NCBI GenBank assembly: GCA_013396525.1
Contig: VWYX01000122.1
Location: 1,306,444-1,370,443 of the forward strand
Origin: Chaetorhynchus papuensis
Lineage: Eukaryota; Chordata; Aves; Passeriformes; Rhipiduridae
Reading direction: 5' to 3'
DNA: 64,000 bases
A program made the translations under genes and the position numbers. The notes below the pieces were generated by a model. That model was not told where the DNA came from. It saw only the letters and a program-made list of their open reading frames with translations, and ran no database searches. Below are positions 51,350-64,000 of this stretch, piece by piece (within the stretch, counting starts at the first letter, position 1; each line of letters starts with the position of its first letter).

Positions 51350-54300
51350 GTTTTGTCTAGTTACACTTTTGGATTCAAGTAACACAGATTCATAACCACA
51401 GCCATATTTGCAGGGGTAGACTTCGGTGACTTGCATACACTGGTATAAAGCAGTCCTCTGGTATGCCCCCTGGTAAACAAGAAAAACCCAATTGCTGCTT
51501 GATTTTCACTCCATTATAAATGTTCTTCTTTTAAAGTTTTAATTACTGCTTTTTCTTCTTTCTCTTTAATTCACCAAACCTTGATTGAATTTAAAAACAT
51601 ATTAAAACTAATTTTCTCCTCTCTTGTATCTCCTACTGGCTCCAGTGCACAGACAGGGAGATTGGTTTTCTTACAGATGTGTTTTCTAACTTGCATTCCT
51701 TAATGCCAAATAATTTTGTAATATGAGCAAGCAGCTGATTTTTTGTACCTACTGTGTCCTAGCAAAACATTAGGACATTAGCAGAGGGCGTTAAGAGAGT
51801 GAACAAGAACCAAATTCAAGTATTTGTGCATGTGTATTTGTGTGAGGTGACAATCAAGCAGCTACTAAGGTGGCTGTGCAACACCTCCATCTCTTAAACC
51901 AATTTGAGCTCTTCTTGGTGTTGGCCACGTCTCAACTAGCCTTTGGAAAAGGCATTTTTATCTTAGATTGGCAAAGCGATTTTTTTCATCTGTGATTTGG
52001 CTTTTTAAGGGGATTTACAGAAAGAGATCATGACCCAGAGGCTGGTTGTCACACACAGATCCCTACCTGGTGCATGCCGCAAATAATGTAAGAAAACTCA
52101 GAAGAATACAAAAGCAAGTGAATCATCCCATCCCATGTTTCTTCCTTTATGAATTTCCTGCTTTTTTTCCTGTAGAATGAGGGAATGGATTTGAATCAAA
52201 GAAGATTAAAATCTATCCTGGAGGGTGAGGTTGACTATTTTAATGTGAAAAACACTGTTTTGACCTTCTTAGGAAGATTTTAGGGCAGGAGTGGAGGCAG
52301 TGGGCAAGTCTTCAAGACTGTTAAAGGTGTGGAGGTTGCCTTGGGAAAAAGTGAATATTTGTGTGCAGCAAACTGATGTCCAGAAAAAATAAATTGTCTT
52401 TCATGGTCCAAGAGTTTAGAACAAAGCTGATTGTTCCAAACAAAACATCTGACAAGGTTACAGAACAATACTAAAACTTTTCAAAGTAGGATGCAACAAA
52501 AGAGCAACTTGTCAAACCTCACAGACCAGCTCTATAATCCAGAGGCAGAATCACAGAACTGTGAAAAACTAAGGAGAGAATATTTGAGGCTCTAAAACTG
52601 AAAACTCGGGAGTATATGACTTGTAAATGGACATTAAAAACTATTATTCAGGAGAGTCCTTCAAAGCCTCTGGGGTCTTTTACATACAGATCCCTCTGCC
52701 AGTCCAGCAGTGTTAAAGTCACCCAGTTGTTTTCAAGTGGTCCCCAGAGATTTCCACAAAGTGCCCCCTGGGCACCCTCTACCCAAGCACTGACTTCTGC
52801 TCTTCTCCTTCACGTTCCTAGCTCCTTGCAATTTCGTTAGGGGTTGGTTGACCTTCATGAGGTCTGTTCCGTATGATGGGGTTATGGAGCCAGCAGTAAA
52901 TCCTTAGTACAATTTTTCATAAGGTCAGCCAAAGTAAGCAGAGCACTTTTAACACTGCAATTGAAGTACAAAAAGCACAGTCACTTTGCCAGCCACTGAG
53001 GCCTCTCCAGTGAGCAAAGTATGGTAGGCTTAACCCCCAAATTTATGTCTCCGTGCTACTGTAATTTCCCGTTGCAAAGCACCTTCTCCAGAACAGACAC
53101 AGCAGGGACACTTTGTTGAAGGTCTTGTTTGTTCCAGTTCGCTGCTTTTAAGCACGAAATCGATGAAATTCACAGGAGAAAATACTTTCTGGCGCTGATC
53201 TCCGGTACAGTTCTCTCCAGAGGGATGTGGAAGAGCAATGGCTCTCTGTGGCTTTTCCACCAGACATTGCTGCAGGCGTGACACTGTCATAGCTGTTCTG
53301 ACAGCTTTGTCGTAGTGTGGTCAGGGGAGGAGATGCAGCTAGCTTTCCTTTATATTTTATTGGACCCTGGAGACCCGGTAGGAAGAAACCTTGTTTCTGT
53401 CATCAGGCTGAGTCAATATGACTTCGGGTACCCAGGGAACAGATGCAGATAAAAAATTGCCAGTTTGAGTTCTTTCTCTGTTTGTCCTCATTTTTCATCC
53501 CTGTGAGCTCCAAGTCAGGACATGTCTTCTCAATCAGATGGCTTTGCTGGATTGTTTGTTGGATGATCAGAAAATGATGATCCTTACTCTCATTCTCCCA
53601 GTGCATACACTGCCCAAGGAGAAGCTCTGTTAAGGACAGCTCTTCAGATCCCAGTGTCCCCAGATTTTGACTTACGTGCCATCCCTGAAAAGGACAAGGC
53701 TGTCAGTCCCTGGGTTTCCTGCATATCTCTGCTGAAGAGAAGTTAAAGGTTTTTTATTCCCCAAACCTAGCATTGCCCTTCCACTCACCTCACAAATGCA
53801 GCTGTTAGAAGCCTCAAAGACCTGTTCAAAGCAGAGAATATTTTCTGCCCCGCTTTCCCTCTGTTCACAGCTTTTCCTTTTTCAGTCCTGACTCTGCCAG
53901 CATCAATGGGGTGGAGAGGCTGTCCGGAAAGCTGAGTGTTAATGCTGTTTCTGTCTGGGTCTTGGCAAAAACCAGGCTCCTTCCAGCACAGTGTGTGAGA
54001 GAAAGAGATTCCAGACTTGAGTCACTGCTTGTACGTGTGTCTGTGTGTACACACCGCAGCTCCTCCATCCTCTCTGCACCTGCTTGAACTTCTTTCCTCA
54101 GGGGACCCAGTGCCTCATTCCCACTGTCTCCTGCAGACATCCCCAATTCAGACTGAGTTTCTGATGTCGCTTCGCCGTGAAGTTGTCTTAGGGACAGATC
54201 AACCTGTCACCTTTGTTTTCTGTCCCCAGGGTAATTTGAGATACAGTATGACCTAAAAGTTCCTGATGCTTGTGTGGAGAGAAATAATGAGGCAAAAAAA

Positions 54301-57300
54301 GACAACAGTCGATACTGTTAGCCTGCATACAGTTGATTGGCAATGGAAATCTGTTCTTGATTCAAATCAGATTATGAACGGAAAATTAGATTCTTTTACA
54401 AGAATGCATAGCAAAAAGAAACACAAAGCAAGCTTGTATCTTTGCAAAGACTCTTTGAAATCTCAGCATGCCTTAAGCTTGTACCTCCCTGCTGTCACGT
54501 CTTTTGCTTTACATTGGAGTCTGAGGATTTTGTTCCTTGAACATTCTGCCTCCTCCGTCAGCAGCCAGCCAGGATCTTCCCAGTGTCATCTCCTCTTCCC
54601 TTCACCTCTGTCTGTCCACCCAGCAGCACAAGCTGACTGAAGAGCAGGCAGGTCATTTCTTATAAAATCTCTAATAGGGTCCCTGACCCTTGAAAAGTCC
54701 TTTATACATCCTGACCCTCCTTACTCCCCTTTTTCATCATTAAATTAAACCGACTTTCACTGCATTTAAGTCTCTGTGTGTACAAAAGTTAAAGCCTGTT
54801 GTATATCTTAATTACTGAAAGATAATTCGAACTGAAATTTTGAATGAGCTGTAATTAAAAGGAACTATTCATCTCTGAAACACCCACCATTCTAGCTGCC
54901 TGTAGTCCTTATGCATAGTCTCTCTTTTGTCTTAATTCCCTCAGGCAAGCAACTGTATCTTCTATACACACTCTTTAGTCCCTTAGCTCTACTGCAATAA
55001 AGCCTTGCTTGCTGAGACCCTTAAAGCTGTTTCTCTCCTCTTTTCTTCTGCTCTTACAACTATTCTGTTCCTTATATCTCACCTTCAGCTCCAATCAGGC
55101 ATCCAAACAGGTAACTACCCCAATAAACCTTATGTTTGTATGTAGTTGGCAATTTTAGCTCCCAAAAATGTATGTGCCAAGTGAAACTGAATGTGTGTGC
55201 ACTGTGTCCCAACAAAAATTTGACCCAGGCATTCATGGGGCACATAAATTACAATAGTTCTTGTATTTCTTTTTCTTGTCTCCTCCCTTTTGTCTTAAAA
55301 GTGCTATAGAAAATCTTTAGCTAATGGTCCTCTGATAAGCAAATTCAAGCTAGGATTTTTCCTCCCTTTGGTGCATACAGCTGTCCATAGGGGAGGGAGG
55401 TAATTTAGGGTCATTTAGGAGACTGGGTCAGATAGCTGGGACTCTGCAGTTGCAGCGTTGCCATCAATCTCATTTAATGCCACAGTGGTGAGAGTAGGCA
55501 GCTGGGAGACAGAGTCAGAAACATCCCCTGTCTGCTGTTTGGGGGAGGTGGGCTCAATTTCCAGTCAGTGGGATCTCATGAGGCCTTGAGATGTGGCAAG
55601 ACAGAAAAGCAGGAGTCTGCAAAAAGATTAGTAATGTGTTGAGTGAGACATGGGATTTGACATTCAGAGCCTAGGTTGAACTTGCCTTCCCTTCACCCAG
55701 GCTCCCATTTACAGTCCTTCCAAAAGGCAATGTTAAACCTTGCTCAGGCCAGCAGTGCTTTAGCATCCATCCTCTCTCCATCAAGACTGACTGTGGTCCA
55801 GCAGTGAGAGACATTGGGATGGCAGTGTTATAACCACAGTCCTGAATGGGCGCACCAGCACATGACACCTTGTGTTAGCAAACTGCTTCTGAGCATCACT
55901 GCCCCATGCACTGTCCTGACAGGTAAGAAAGATGTAAAATACATCAGCATTAAAATACTAAACCATGACACAAACTCATGGTGTCAGAGTTCTAGGTTAA
56001 GGATTGTCACCATCTTTCCTAGCATATTACTGCTGTCTTCAGTGTGAGTCAGGCTTTCTCAGAGCCCCTTTGAGCTCTTGCTGCCACTGGACCTGCCGCT
56101 CCTTTGACTGAGGCTTCAGCTCTGCAGTGCACGTGTCTTGATTTCCAGCTGCAGGGCTCTGCAGTAGGGATGGCATCTGTCATCCCCCAGCCCTGTTTCC
56201 TCTCCTGCAGCTCTTAAAGCAGCTACAGCCAGAACTTTGTCTTTCATCTTGTCTTTCAAGTCTCTTTCTCAGGCGTTTCAGCCGGGACATGAGCTTTCTC
56301 TGGCTAGTCCTGTTTCCCTCTGCCACTTAGAAGCATGGCTGTGTTTTGTCACCAGCCATTTTGAGAGGTGTAAGGAGAAGGCAGCTGCCATACCCTCAGC
56401 CCTGCACCTGTAACACGAAGACATGTAACATTAAGGAGCATGAAACAGTTGGTTGCCATCTCCTGTGCCATCCTCCAGTGTCTTAACACCAACAGATACC
56501 AGCCCTGCCTGAGAAAGGAGACAGAGGATCCCTTGCAGATGGTAAAAGATGTAATCATTTATGATAGTTTGGGACTAATCCCTTAGCCCAGTCCTGATTT
56601 CTCTACCAAAGTAGGGGCCAGCCTGGAGGAGGAAGATGGCAGCACCCTGCCCTCTCAGCCAAGGCACTCTACAGGGAACAGATTGCAGCACCCACTGAGC
56701 CCCATCCGTCAGAGCATAAGCCACAGAACAAAGCCAGAGGTGAAGCCATGAACTTCCTCTAAACTCTCTCTGAAAGAGAAAGAGGAAGGGGGTTCCCATT
56801 CCTCTCTGTGAGCCACTCACCCCAATCAAAATACCAAAATGACAGGCCAGGCCCTTTGAAAATCTTCTCGTGAGATCTCCACCTGCCCTAGATAAACCCT
56901 GCCTGCCTCCCTTGTCACCATCTCACAAGACTTCAGAGGAGAGGAGAAGAGAGGAGCAGGAGCCTTTGAGCTGCCCCAGGTGTAACAACCAGGCCACAGT
57001 ACTGAGCTGACCCCAAGGGCCACCATGCCCCAATATCTGGCAGCATCCTCTGGTGCCACCCAAACAGCTTTCACAGGTACTTCTGGAGCAGGAAAGAAAA
57101 GTGTCAGGCCACATACAGGGGCTCTCCAACCCTGCTCCAAGACACTGCAGATCACTATCCCTCTGAAACAGAATTCCTGCCAACCTAATTAATGAAAGCT
57201 TAATCAGCAGATTGGTTGATCATAAACTTATTAAATAACTCATTGAGCTCTGAGGCTGTGTGTCAACTTTCCAGACTGTGGCAGCCCCGCTGAGGGAGGG

Positions 57301-57995
57301 ACCAGGTCTGTAATCCTGTTAGGGGAGCAGGTTTGCTGGGTGGGACAGCTCTCCAGCTGAGCCAAGTACCTAGTCCTGGGGCTGGTGAATTGAATAGCAG
57401 GAAGAGGCACCCTGAGCTGTACATATCCTGTTCTCCTGCAAAGTTTCACAGTAAACAGGCAATTCATCTAGTGAAACAATGCCTGAAAGTCCTCTTCTGG
57501 GGAGCAGAGTAATTGGAGGGTGACCTGCCCTCCAAATACTCTGCTCACTACTAACAGTCTTTCTTTACCTTTTCCAGGGAAGAAAACAGTAGTGTTAACC
57601 AGCCTAGTTGCCTGTCTCCATCTGCTTTCATCTTACTAGACAGAAAATACAGAATTTTGTTTGAAATGCATAGGTTCATAGAAACCAAATGCAGCAGATG
57701 ATAAAGCAGAATGGATCAAATATACAGTATTTTGCTGTTGAATAAAGCCAGAAACATGGCTTGGACTGTCAGATGCAGTCCAGTCCTGGCAAAAGAAAAG
57801 GCCAAGAGTCCTTTCCAAGCACAATGCTGGAGTCAGCAGGCTGTGAGTCCCTTCTAAGCTCATGTGCTGCGTGTGGCATTTTCACTTAGGACTTTATTTG
57901 TTTGCCTGCTGATGGGAACTCAACAAGTCGTTCCAAGCAGGGATATCTGCCAGTCAGTGAAAGCTTTCCCAGGTACAACATATTTAAAATACCTT

Positions 57996-58025
57996 AATTA
58001 TTATTTATTATTTTATTATTATTTT
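57996..58025 (+). repeat. TTA/TTTA-rich low-complexity tract
   Basis: Alternating ATT and ATTT units over about 30 bases. It is short and imperfect, with no function evident. Confidence 0.85.
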
Positions 58026-61000
58026 AAATCTGTAGTTTATGTAGGCGATGTAACACATGCTCTTTCCCATAAACCAATCTTTAGCATGAAAGCATTTGAC
58101 TAAGTGTCTATGCAGTTCAAGCCTACTTATGTCAGACTCTATTCAGGTGGTTTTTTATACAAATACACACTATATGATGACATCCTGTGTAACCAAAGGC
58201 TGTGAGCATTCAGCTAAGCAAGTTTGTACTTTTACTCTCCTAAATACACATCACATTTAGTACATGCACCAGTGACCTTAATGCTGCTTCACAGAACATC
58301 AGAACTCGTAATAAATGTGAGGTCGACACTAATATTACCTCTGTGTATCTGGTAGATTGTGCTGTTAGCATAAGTGATGTTTTAAATGAATTGAGCTATT
58401 TAAATGAAGAGAGTTAAATTGCACTTAAAAGACTCTTCTTTGGTTTGTACTTTTTTGTTGTTTTTTGTGTTGTTTTGTTTTTTGTCTGTCACATTTAGCA
58501 GGGTCAAGCAAATGGCTTTGACTTAAACCTGTGTTCAGTTGAGTAAAAATAATGAGGGGGCATTTGCAGATGATCTTCTGTAAATGGTGAAGTAAATTAA
58601 TTCTCTTTGTCCCTTTAAAATATGTTAAAGGAGACAGTAGCTCAGTTTTATGGATTAGGTTTTTTAGAGATTTTGTAAACAGAAACTTTTTAGCTGGGCT
58701 TGTCAGGATGCAAATGCTTCCCCAGATACCTAACTTTGTTCTTCCGTCTGGCAGGAAAAATATTCTTTGAAAAGTAAATGAAAATACCAAGTAAGTCCCT
58801 TTCTGAAGGTAAATGTGAAAAATGAAAAAAAATTGCTTTTAAATATCACCAGTGCTGTTCATAAATTCCAGTTTTGTCAGTGATAAATGAAACCCTTATA
58901 TGCAGTATTTTGCAGCCATTAGGAATAAAAATCTCAATCCTTTAAAATTAAATGAAAAAGCACATTCTGAATGAGAACAAAATAAATGCCCTTGTGAGGT
59001 GGGAGCTGCAACAATAGATGCCTTTGAAATCAGTACAGAAAGGTGTTCACAAAGATGAAGAGAGATTAATTGCTGCCTGCTGCTACGCACTCGCAACCTG
59101 TCTGAATAAAATGGCTGCAGAGGCAGCTAGAGAGGAGAACTGGGAGCAGGAATCCTGGTTCTGTGCTCCCCTGCTGCCACAGATGCTCTACATGGCTCTA
59201 AGGTAAACCAGTTAAATAGTTTCTACCAGCAGTAAAACACAACTTAATATTTTACAAGGATGATTCCCTATTGTATCATGCAATGAAGAGATAAAATGCT
59301 CTGTGTGTTGAAAATAGTGGGGGTTTTTTCCCTTAAAGTGTACAGCCATGAGCTTTTCATTGCAGGAAATGACCTGCTCTCCTCTGGGACAAAGCCCAAT
59401 AGTGGGTAGGAGCAGAGAAGCCATTCCTTCCCATAATCACATGAGGGTCAGAAAAACGAGCTTTGGGGCTGGGGTAGCGTGGCTAGGGAACGATGACGTG
59501 CTGCTGGGAACATAAAGCCACTTCTGGAGGTGCGTGGTGTAAATAGATGATAGTTTTGGTTCAGACTGGAGCAGTCCTTTACACATTCGCCTCTGTGCTA
59601 AGGAACAGTATGATGTTTTGGTGTGTGTTTTCTGAAGAGAAATGCAAAATAATGTCATCCAGGCCCTCAGAAACTTGTCAGTAAATTGCACAGGCAGTGT
59701 TCTAGCTGAGGATTACCTCAGAATGAGCCCTGCGCTGCTGTGCGTGCAGTGCACTGCCTGCTGCTGGCAGTAGCTCCCAGGCAAGAAGTTAAGGGCTGCA
59801 TCCTTGAACAATAGACACAAACAATAATTTTGTAGTCCCTGGGTCATTTACCAGTTCTTGATCAGGCCTTCTTGGGAGCTGAAGGGAGCTTAAAACTACT
59901 CCCAGCCCACTGGTCTCTGTGCCAGCTCTCAGCCATGCCAAAGGCACAGAGCAGCAGCCAGATGGAAATGTATGGAAATGCTGCTATTTGGATGTTTAAA
60001 ACCTAGTCCAGGAGGCACCTTGGAAGACAGATTCACACACCTTTTCTTGCTAGCCAGTTCACACAACTGGAGTTAGAAACTAGAAAACAGTTCACTATTT
60101 TTCCCAAGTTTGGCTGGAACAGATAAATAACAGGCTTCAGCTAAGAACATGGCGTGTCACCCAGGTTGGTAGCTGGGTGACATAGGTGTCTGACCCTTGC
60201 TATCTGAACAGTCTTTTCTGAAACCAAGTGAAACAATCTTTATTCAGGTGGCCTGTCCTGAATAATCAGTGCTGATGCCTATATCAGCTTGAAACTGTAT
60301 TCCCTGTATTCACAGCAGGGGGCTGGCCACAGATAGGCCCCTTTTTTTCTGCTACACCTGTTTAGTAAAAATCGCTTTTCTTTTGCCTTTTTTTTCCCAT
60401 GCAGGTAGGCACAGCCATCAGCTGCACTAATGCCACCCACATGGTCACACTTACACTCCAGGGAGTGGAGCTCCCAGCACTCGGATCAGCATGGCCCCAT
60501 CACACAGCTTTCTTACACCTTCCTTTCCATGCAGCCTGCAGGCAAAGCCCATACTGATGTACCTACCATAAAATCCTCTCCAAGCAGTGACACAGTCCTC
60601 ACTGACAAATACTTTCTGTCAGAGATGAAAGGTGGAGATTTCAGTGTTAGCTAGATTCGTGCTAATGTCCCCAGCCTAAGTGATGCAAGTGAACTGAAAT
60701 CAGGACTTGGGATTGAAGAAGCTGTAGACAACACTTCATTCTTTCTCCTTTCATTTGCTTGTGAATCTGTTCTTCATTCAGCAGAATTTGAGCAGACATA
60801 TTAATTTCATTTAGTGTGTAATTTAAATTCTCAGCTTACTTGAGAAATTAGAATTCATCTGGGAATCTCAGTGCTCAGCCTCAGAAACAATTTAGCTGAC
60901 TGTGGGGGACAGAGAGAGAAATACATCCCAAAATCCCATCTCATCAACCTTGAAAATGAAAAAATGCAACTCTGGCACACTGGATTAATTTCTCTTTGTC

Positions 61001-62731
61001 TTGCCACTGCAGAAGATCCCATGGGTCCACACTGCACTGTCCCCATAGCAGGAAGCTCCATCTTCTCCTGGTCAGGCAGGTTCACAAGCAGTTGAGTTAC
61101 TGAGGTCCAACCAGCAGCTCTCAGCAAGGAGACAGGAGCAGTCAGCATCTGCTTGTTCCACCCCACAGTGCAAAGGAAGCAGATCAGCTTCATCTGCCAT
61201 AAAACAGTGTTTGTGCCAGTCAGGCTGCCTCAGCTGAGGGGGCTACAGGTAGTCAAGCACAGTAACAGTGTGACAATGGCATCCTAAACCACTCTCCACC
61301 CACCACTGTCTGATCATAGCCAGACTCACTCACCCACTATCTTGGGACAAATGGAAAATGTGGATTTTGGGTGTCTGATCCTCCAAATAGCTCTTCAGCA
61401 TAGTACGGCGTGATGTTCACCAGATTCCTGGGTTGTCTGCTTTGCCTCATGTCACAAAAGGAGCAGTTCTGCAGGAGACTTGAGCATATGTGTATTTCTG
61501 GCATTTCTGGTTTGGAGAAGATAGTAGGCAAAACCAAGGCCACCCCTACATAGCAACATGCACCAAAAAAACTGTTCAGCATTTCATTTATAAAAAAACC
61601 TGGGAAATGTTATTTTAACTGGCCATGGTTTTGTTTAAATGCTGAAACCAGAGAAGTAATTTTAAGGATTCATTTGAGTCTGATTTTTAGTTCAGACACA
61701 TTCATGTTAAGTCCATTCTGCTTCCCATGCTCCATTACTATTTTCTCTCATCATAAAGCAGCTAGACAGATCCTGCCAGCCGAACAGGTAACCGTTTTAA
61801 ATTACACTAAATCATCTCAAGCAGCACCTGAAATCATTCATTAGGGCTGAAGGCGTTCCCAGGATCAAGGGAGAATTCAGCCCCTCTCATTTTAGACATG
61901 ACTCTCTCTAAAGGAGGCTCCCTGTGGGGGTGTGCGTCACTTATCAGCATGCAGTTATCTGTCCATCCATCCTCTGACACATCCTGGATCAGGCAGGTGA
62001 ACGGATACTGGGACAGGGACAGTTTGCTGAGCGTTTGGCATGCTGGGGCACCTTCTTATTAAAGACCTTTGTATCTGTAATAGGAGACCATTGCCAGGCA
62101 GGACACAAGGCTGGGCCACTTACGGTGCTGATTGTGCCTGCAGCATGCATTTCCTTTGCTACTTTATACTTAGGTGTTATCCCTGCCTTGCTGAATGCTC
62201 CATGGTCTACTTGGCTGTTGTCTTGTCACCAGCAGAGCACTTGGAGCAGATGCTGAATGGCTCAGGTGGAGCCAGCAAGCAGCACAGGCCCGTGTGGGGC
62301 TAGCGGAAAAGCAGTGGTTTATTCTTTGAGCAGATGCATCTTCCTTTAAATGATTTTAAGGTCATAAGGGACAGAGTGTCTCAAAGATGAAGTGACGAAG
62401 TGAACACTTGAGGAGGGGCATAATGGAGGGGCAAGATGTGATGTGGTTGGCAGATCCAGACGAAAGGCTGTTCCCCATGCTGTTCAGAGCAGGATAGTGG
62501 TATCAAAAGGATCCTGGACCCCCTTCTCACATGCACACATACACACTCACGTGCTGCTCCATGTGTTCTTCTTCTGACACAACATCCAGGATTAGCTGAA
62601 GTGGAACCAGTGCAGCCAAATTCCCCCGTGAGTCAGACTGACAGCACAGCTGTCTGTGTTCTCCAAGTTCTCCCCTGAAACAGAAAACTGCTGCTTTGCT
62701 TCAACTCAAGCATGGAGACAGGTAGATTGTC

Positions 62732-63265
62732 TGTGGTGGGGTGACCCTGGCTGGACAGCAGGAGCCAGTCAAAGCCTCTCTATCACTCAGCTGGACAGAG
62801 GAGTGAAAACAACAACAACATGGGCTTCCCACAGGGTCGCAGCCTCTTTCAGGCACCCTTCTGCTCTATTGTGGGGTCCTTCATGGACTGCAGATGGATC
62901 TCTGCTCCCCTATGGACTCCATGGGCTTCAGGGGGACCTCACCATGGGCCGCGGGGCAGTCTGTTCTGGCACCTGGAGCAGCTCCTCTTCCTCCTTCTGT
63001 ATTGACTTGGGTGTCTGCAGGGGTGTTTCTGACACACCCTCACTCCTCTGGCTGCAGTTGTGCAGGATTTTCCCCCCTTTCCTAACTGTGTTATCCCAGA
63101 GTCTCTACCACTGCTGCTAATGGGCCCAGCCATGACCAGCGGCAGGTCCTCCTTAGATCCAGCTGGCCTTGGCTCTGTTAGACACAGGGAAACTTCTAGA
63201 AGCTTCTCACAGAACCCACCTGTGTAACCCTCCACTACCAAAAATTTGCACACAAACCAAATCCA
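62732..63265 (+). mobile_element. LTR-like avian endogenous retrovirus remnant, internally deleted
   Basis: The sequence runs from TGTGGTGGGGTGACCCTGGC to a terminal CAAACCAAATCCA, giving TG...CA borders over 534 bp. Its block order matches an LTR family I remember as abundant in birds: a start with GACCCTGGCTGGA; GGGTCGCAGCCTCTTTCAGG; TGGGGTCCTTCATGGACTGC; TGGACTCCATGGGCTTCAGG; CACCTGGAGCAGCTCCTC; GTTATCCCAGAG; GAAACTTCTAGAAGCTTCTC. The family name and class (probably ERVL-like) are from memory and unverified. A large internal piece seems missing near 62810-62822, where an AACAACAACAAC stretch joins distant blocks. No retroviral genes are present, and no matching flanking target duplication is visible, in keeping with age. 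The 154-codon frame crossing it is incidental. Confidence 0.72.
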
Positions 63266-64000
63266 TCACCCGACACAGTGATCCTGCTAATGATCAGACA
63301 GGATCTTCAGACCCCCAATTGTTTTGTAATGTCGAAGGGACACACAGGCTGCTTCATGCTTTCCCAGCCTTCTCTACTCTATCCTGCTTTTTGAAGGCAG
63401 CTTTAGTGAAAAGCCAGAAGGAACCTGGGTGTGGTTAAGGCTCCCCTGGCTGTTTCAGCCCTGCTGGTGTTGCTGATAATTACCTGCAAGCCATCACAGC
63501 TGCACTCACAGTGTGTTCAGTCACCTGTAACCATTTCATCCGCATCTGAAAGCATTGGCAGCTTGTCTCAGTGCTGTGCATTTGTGGTCAGTGCTGGAGC
63601 TTTTGATGGAGATGAGTGGAAAGTGGGCTGTATTTAGTGTTGCAAGTATTTGGCTCCATAGTCTCACTTTATCTCTCTCTGAACAGCTAAATTCACGTAG
63701 CTGGCAAAATACCAGCCTTTTATTCTGGAGTCAGAGGTAACCAATGCACTTGCAAGTTCTATACTGAGAAATTGCTCTGATTTAAGGTTTTGATTTTGAT
63801 ACCGAATCAGTCTCTTAGTTGCTCATGCCAGAATGAGTTATTAATCCAGTCCTTTTCCTGCCAAGTTCCATGAGCATTTATTCACCTCTGCTGTCAGCAG
63901 GAGCAGGCTGGGTATGGTTTGTAGGTGTATGTACTCTTCTCTGCATGTTCCTCAGCATCACAATCTCTAGGAATCTCTGTTGCTTATTTCTCCCTCACAA
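63266..64000. other. non-coding DNA to the window end
   Basis: No exon or recognisable repeat is seen. It is assumed to continue the FAM219A downstream intron. Confidence 0.45.

Larger units (their letters stand above)
51269..62731. other. non-coding DNA, downstream FAM219A intron
   Basis: No exon, RNA gene or named interspersed repeat is recognised. It contains the A-rich tract at 51326-51349, a purine-rich stretch near 56934-56956, a TTA-rich tract near 58 kb and T/G-rich sequence at 58440-58490. An AT-rich segment with several homeobox-like words lies at 57180-57245. The 124-codon ATG frame at 54266-54640 has no recognised homologue and no supporting context. Confidence 0.5.

Noticed and set aside
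52545..52600. AATCACAGAACTGTGAAAAA, resembling the reversed CR1 terminus
   Set aside because: Only about 20 bases match and none of the following CR1 blocks is present.
54266..54640. 124-codon frame on the same strand as FAM219A
   Set aside because: No recognised family, no splice context, and within chance length for an AT-rich intron.
62656..63120. 154-codon + frame, the longest in the window
   Set aside because: It runs across the LTR-like repeat from unique sequence, starts at a non-ATG codon and resembles no retroviral or host protein.
1..64000. CRISPR arrays, operons, bacterial promoters or tRNA genes
   Set aside because: None seen. The sequence is vertebrate nuclear DNA, with no spaced direct repeats of the CRISPR type and no cloverleaf with a recognisable B box.

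Overview
The window reads as vertebrate nuclear DNA from a bird. It is moderately AT-rich and has no dense gene content, no operons and no long open reading frames. Its repeats are the typical avian set: several degraded CR1 LINE 3' ends on both strands, some ending in the ATTCTATG-like octamer tail, and one old LTR-like copy of a family I associate with avian endogenous retroviruses. None of the roughly 60-150 codon open frames resembles a known protein, and stretches of that length are expected by chance in 64 kb.

One protein-coding exon can be supported. It lies at 40582-40681 on the + strand, with a strong polypyrimidine tract and AG before it and GTGAGT after it. Its phase-0 translation includes DPTAAAISDRDCD and MNYKPSPLQVKL, which I recognise as an internal N-terminal exon of FAM219A. 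This is a small conserved vertebrate protein of unknown function. Human FAM219A maps to 9p13, which corresponds to the avian Z chromosome, so a Z location is likely but inferred. I found no first exon, CpG island or promoter upstream, and no following exon downstream. The simplest reading is at least 40.5 kb of the preceding intron, this 100-bp exon, and at least 23.3 kb of the following intron.

Layout: 1-40581 is the upstream intron (or its 5' flank). It holds CR1 pieces at 340-779, 3211-3270, 14368-14516, 23213-23735, 30875-31045 and possibly 34285-34440; a paired hairpin region near 6.8 kb; a diverged 177-bp local duplication at 25593-25769 and 27101-27278; small minisatellites near 28.65 and 29.13 kb; a CTAT/CT microsatellite at 38551-38690; and a T21 run at 39434-39454 next to a minus-strand open frame. 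After the exon, 40682-64000 is the downstream intron. It has one more CR1 3' end at about 51064-51268, an A-rich tract at 51326-51349, a TTA-rich tract near 58.0 kb and the LTR-like element at 62732-63265.

No novel multi-gene system is visible. The most useful leads are the local duplication of an unrecognised sequence, the apparent absence of an internal splice donor inside the exon, the minus-strand frame next to the T run, and a few AT-rich homeobox-site-rich segments that could be conserved enhancers.
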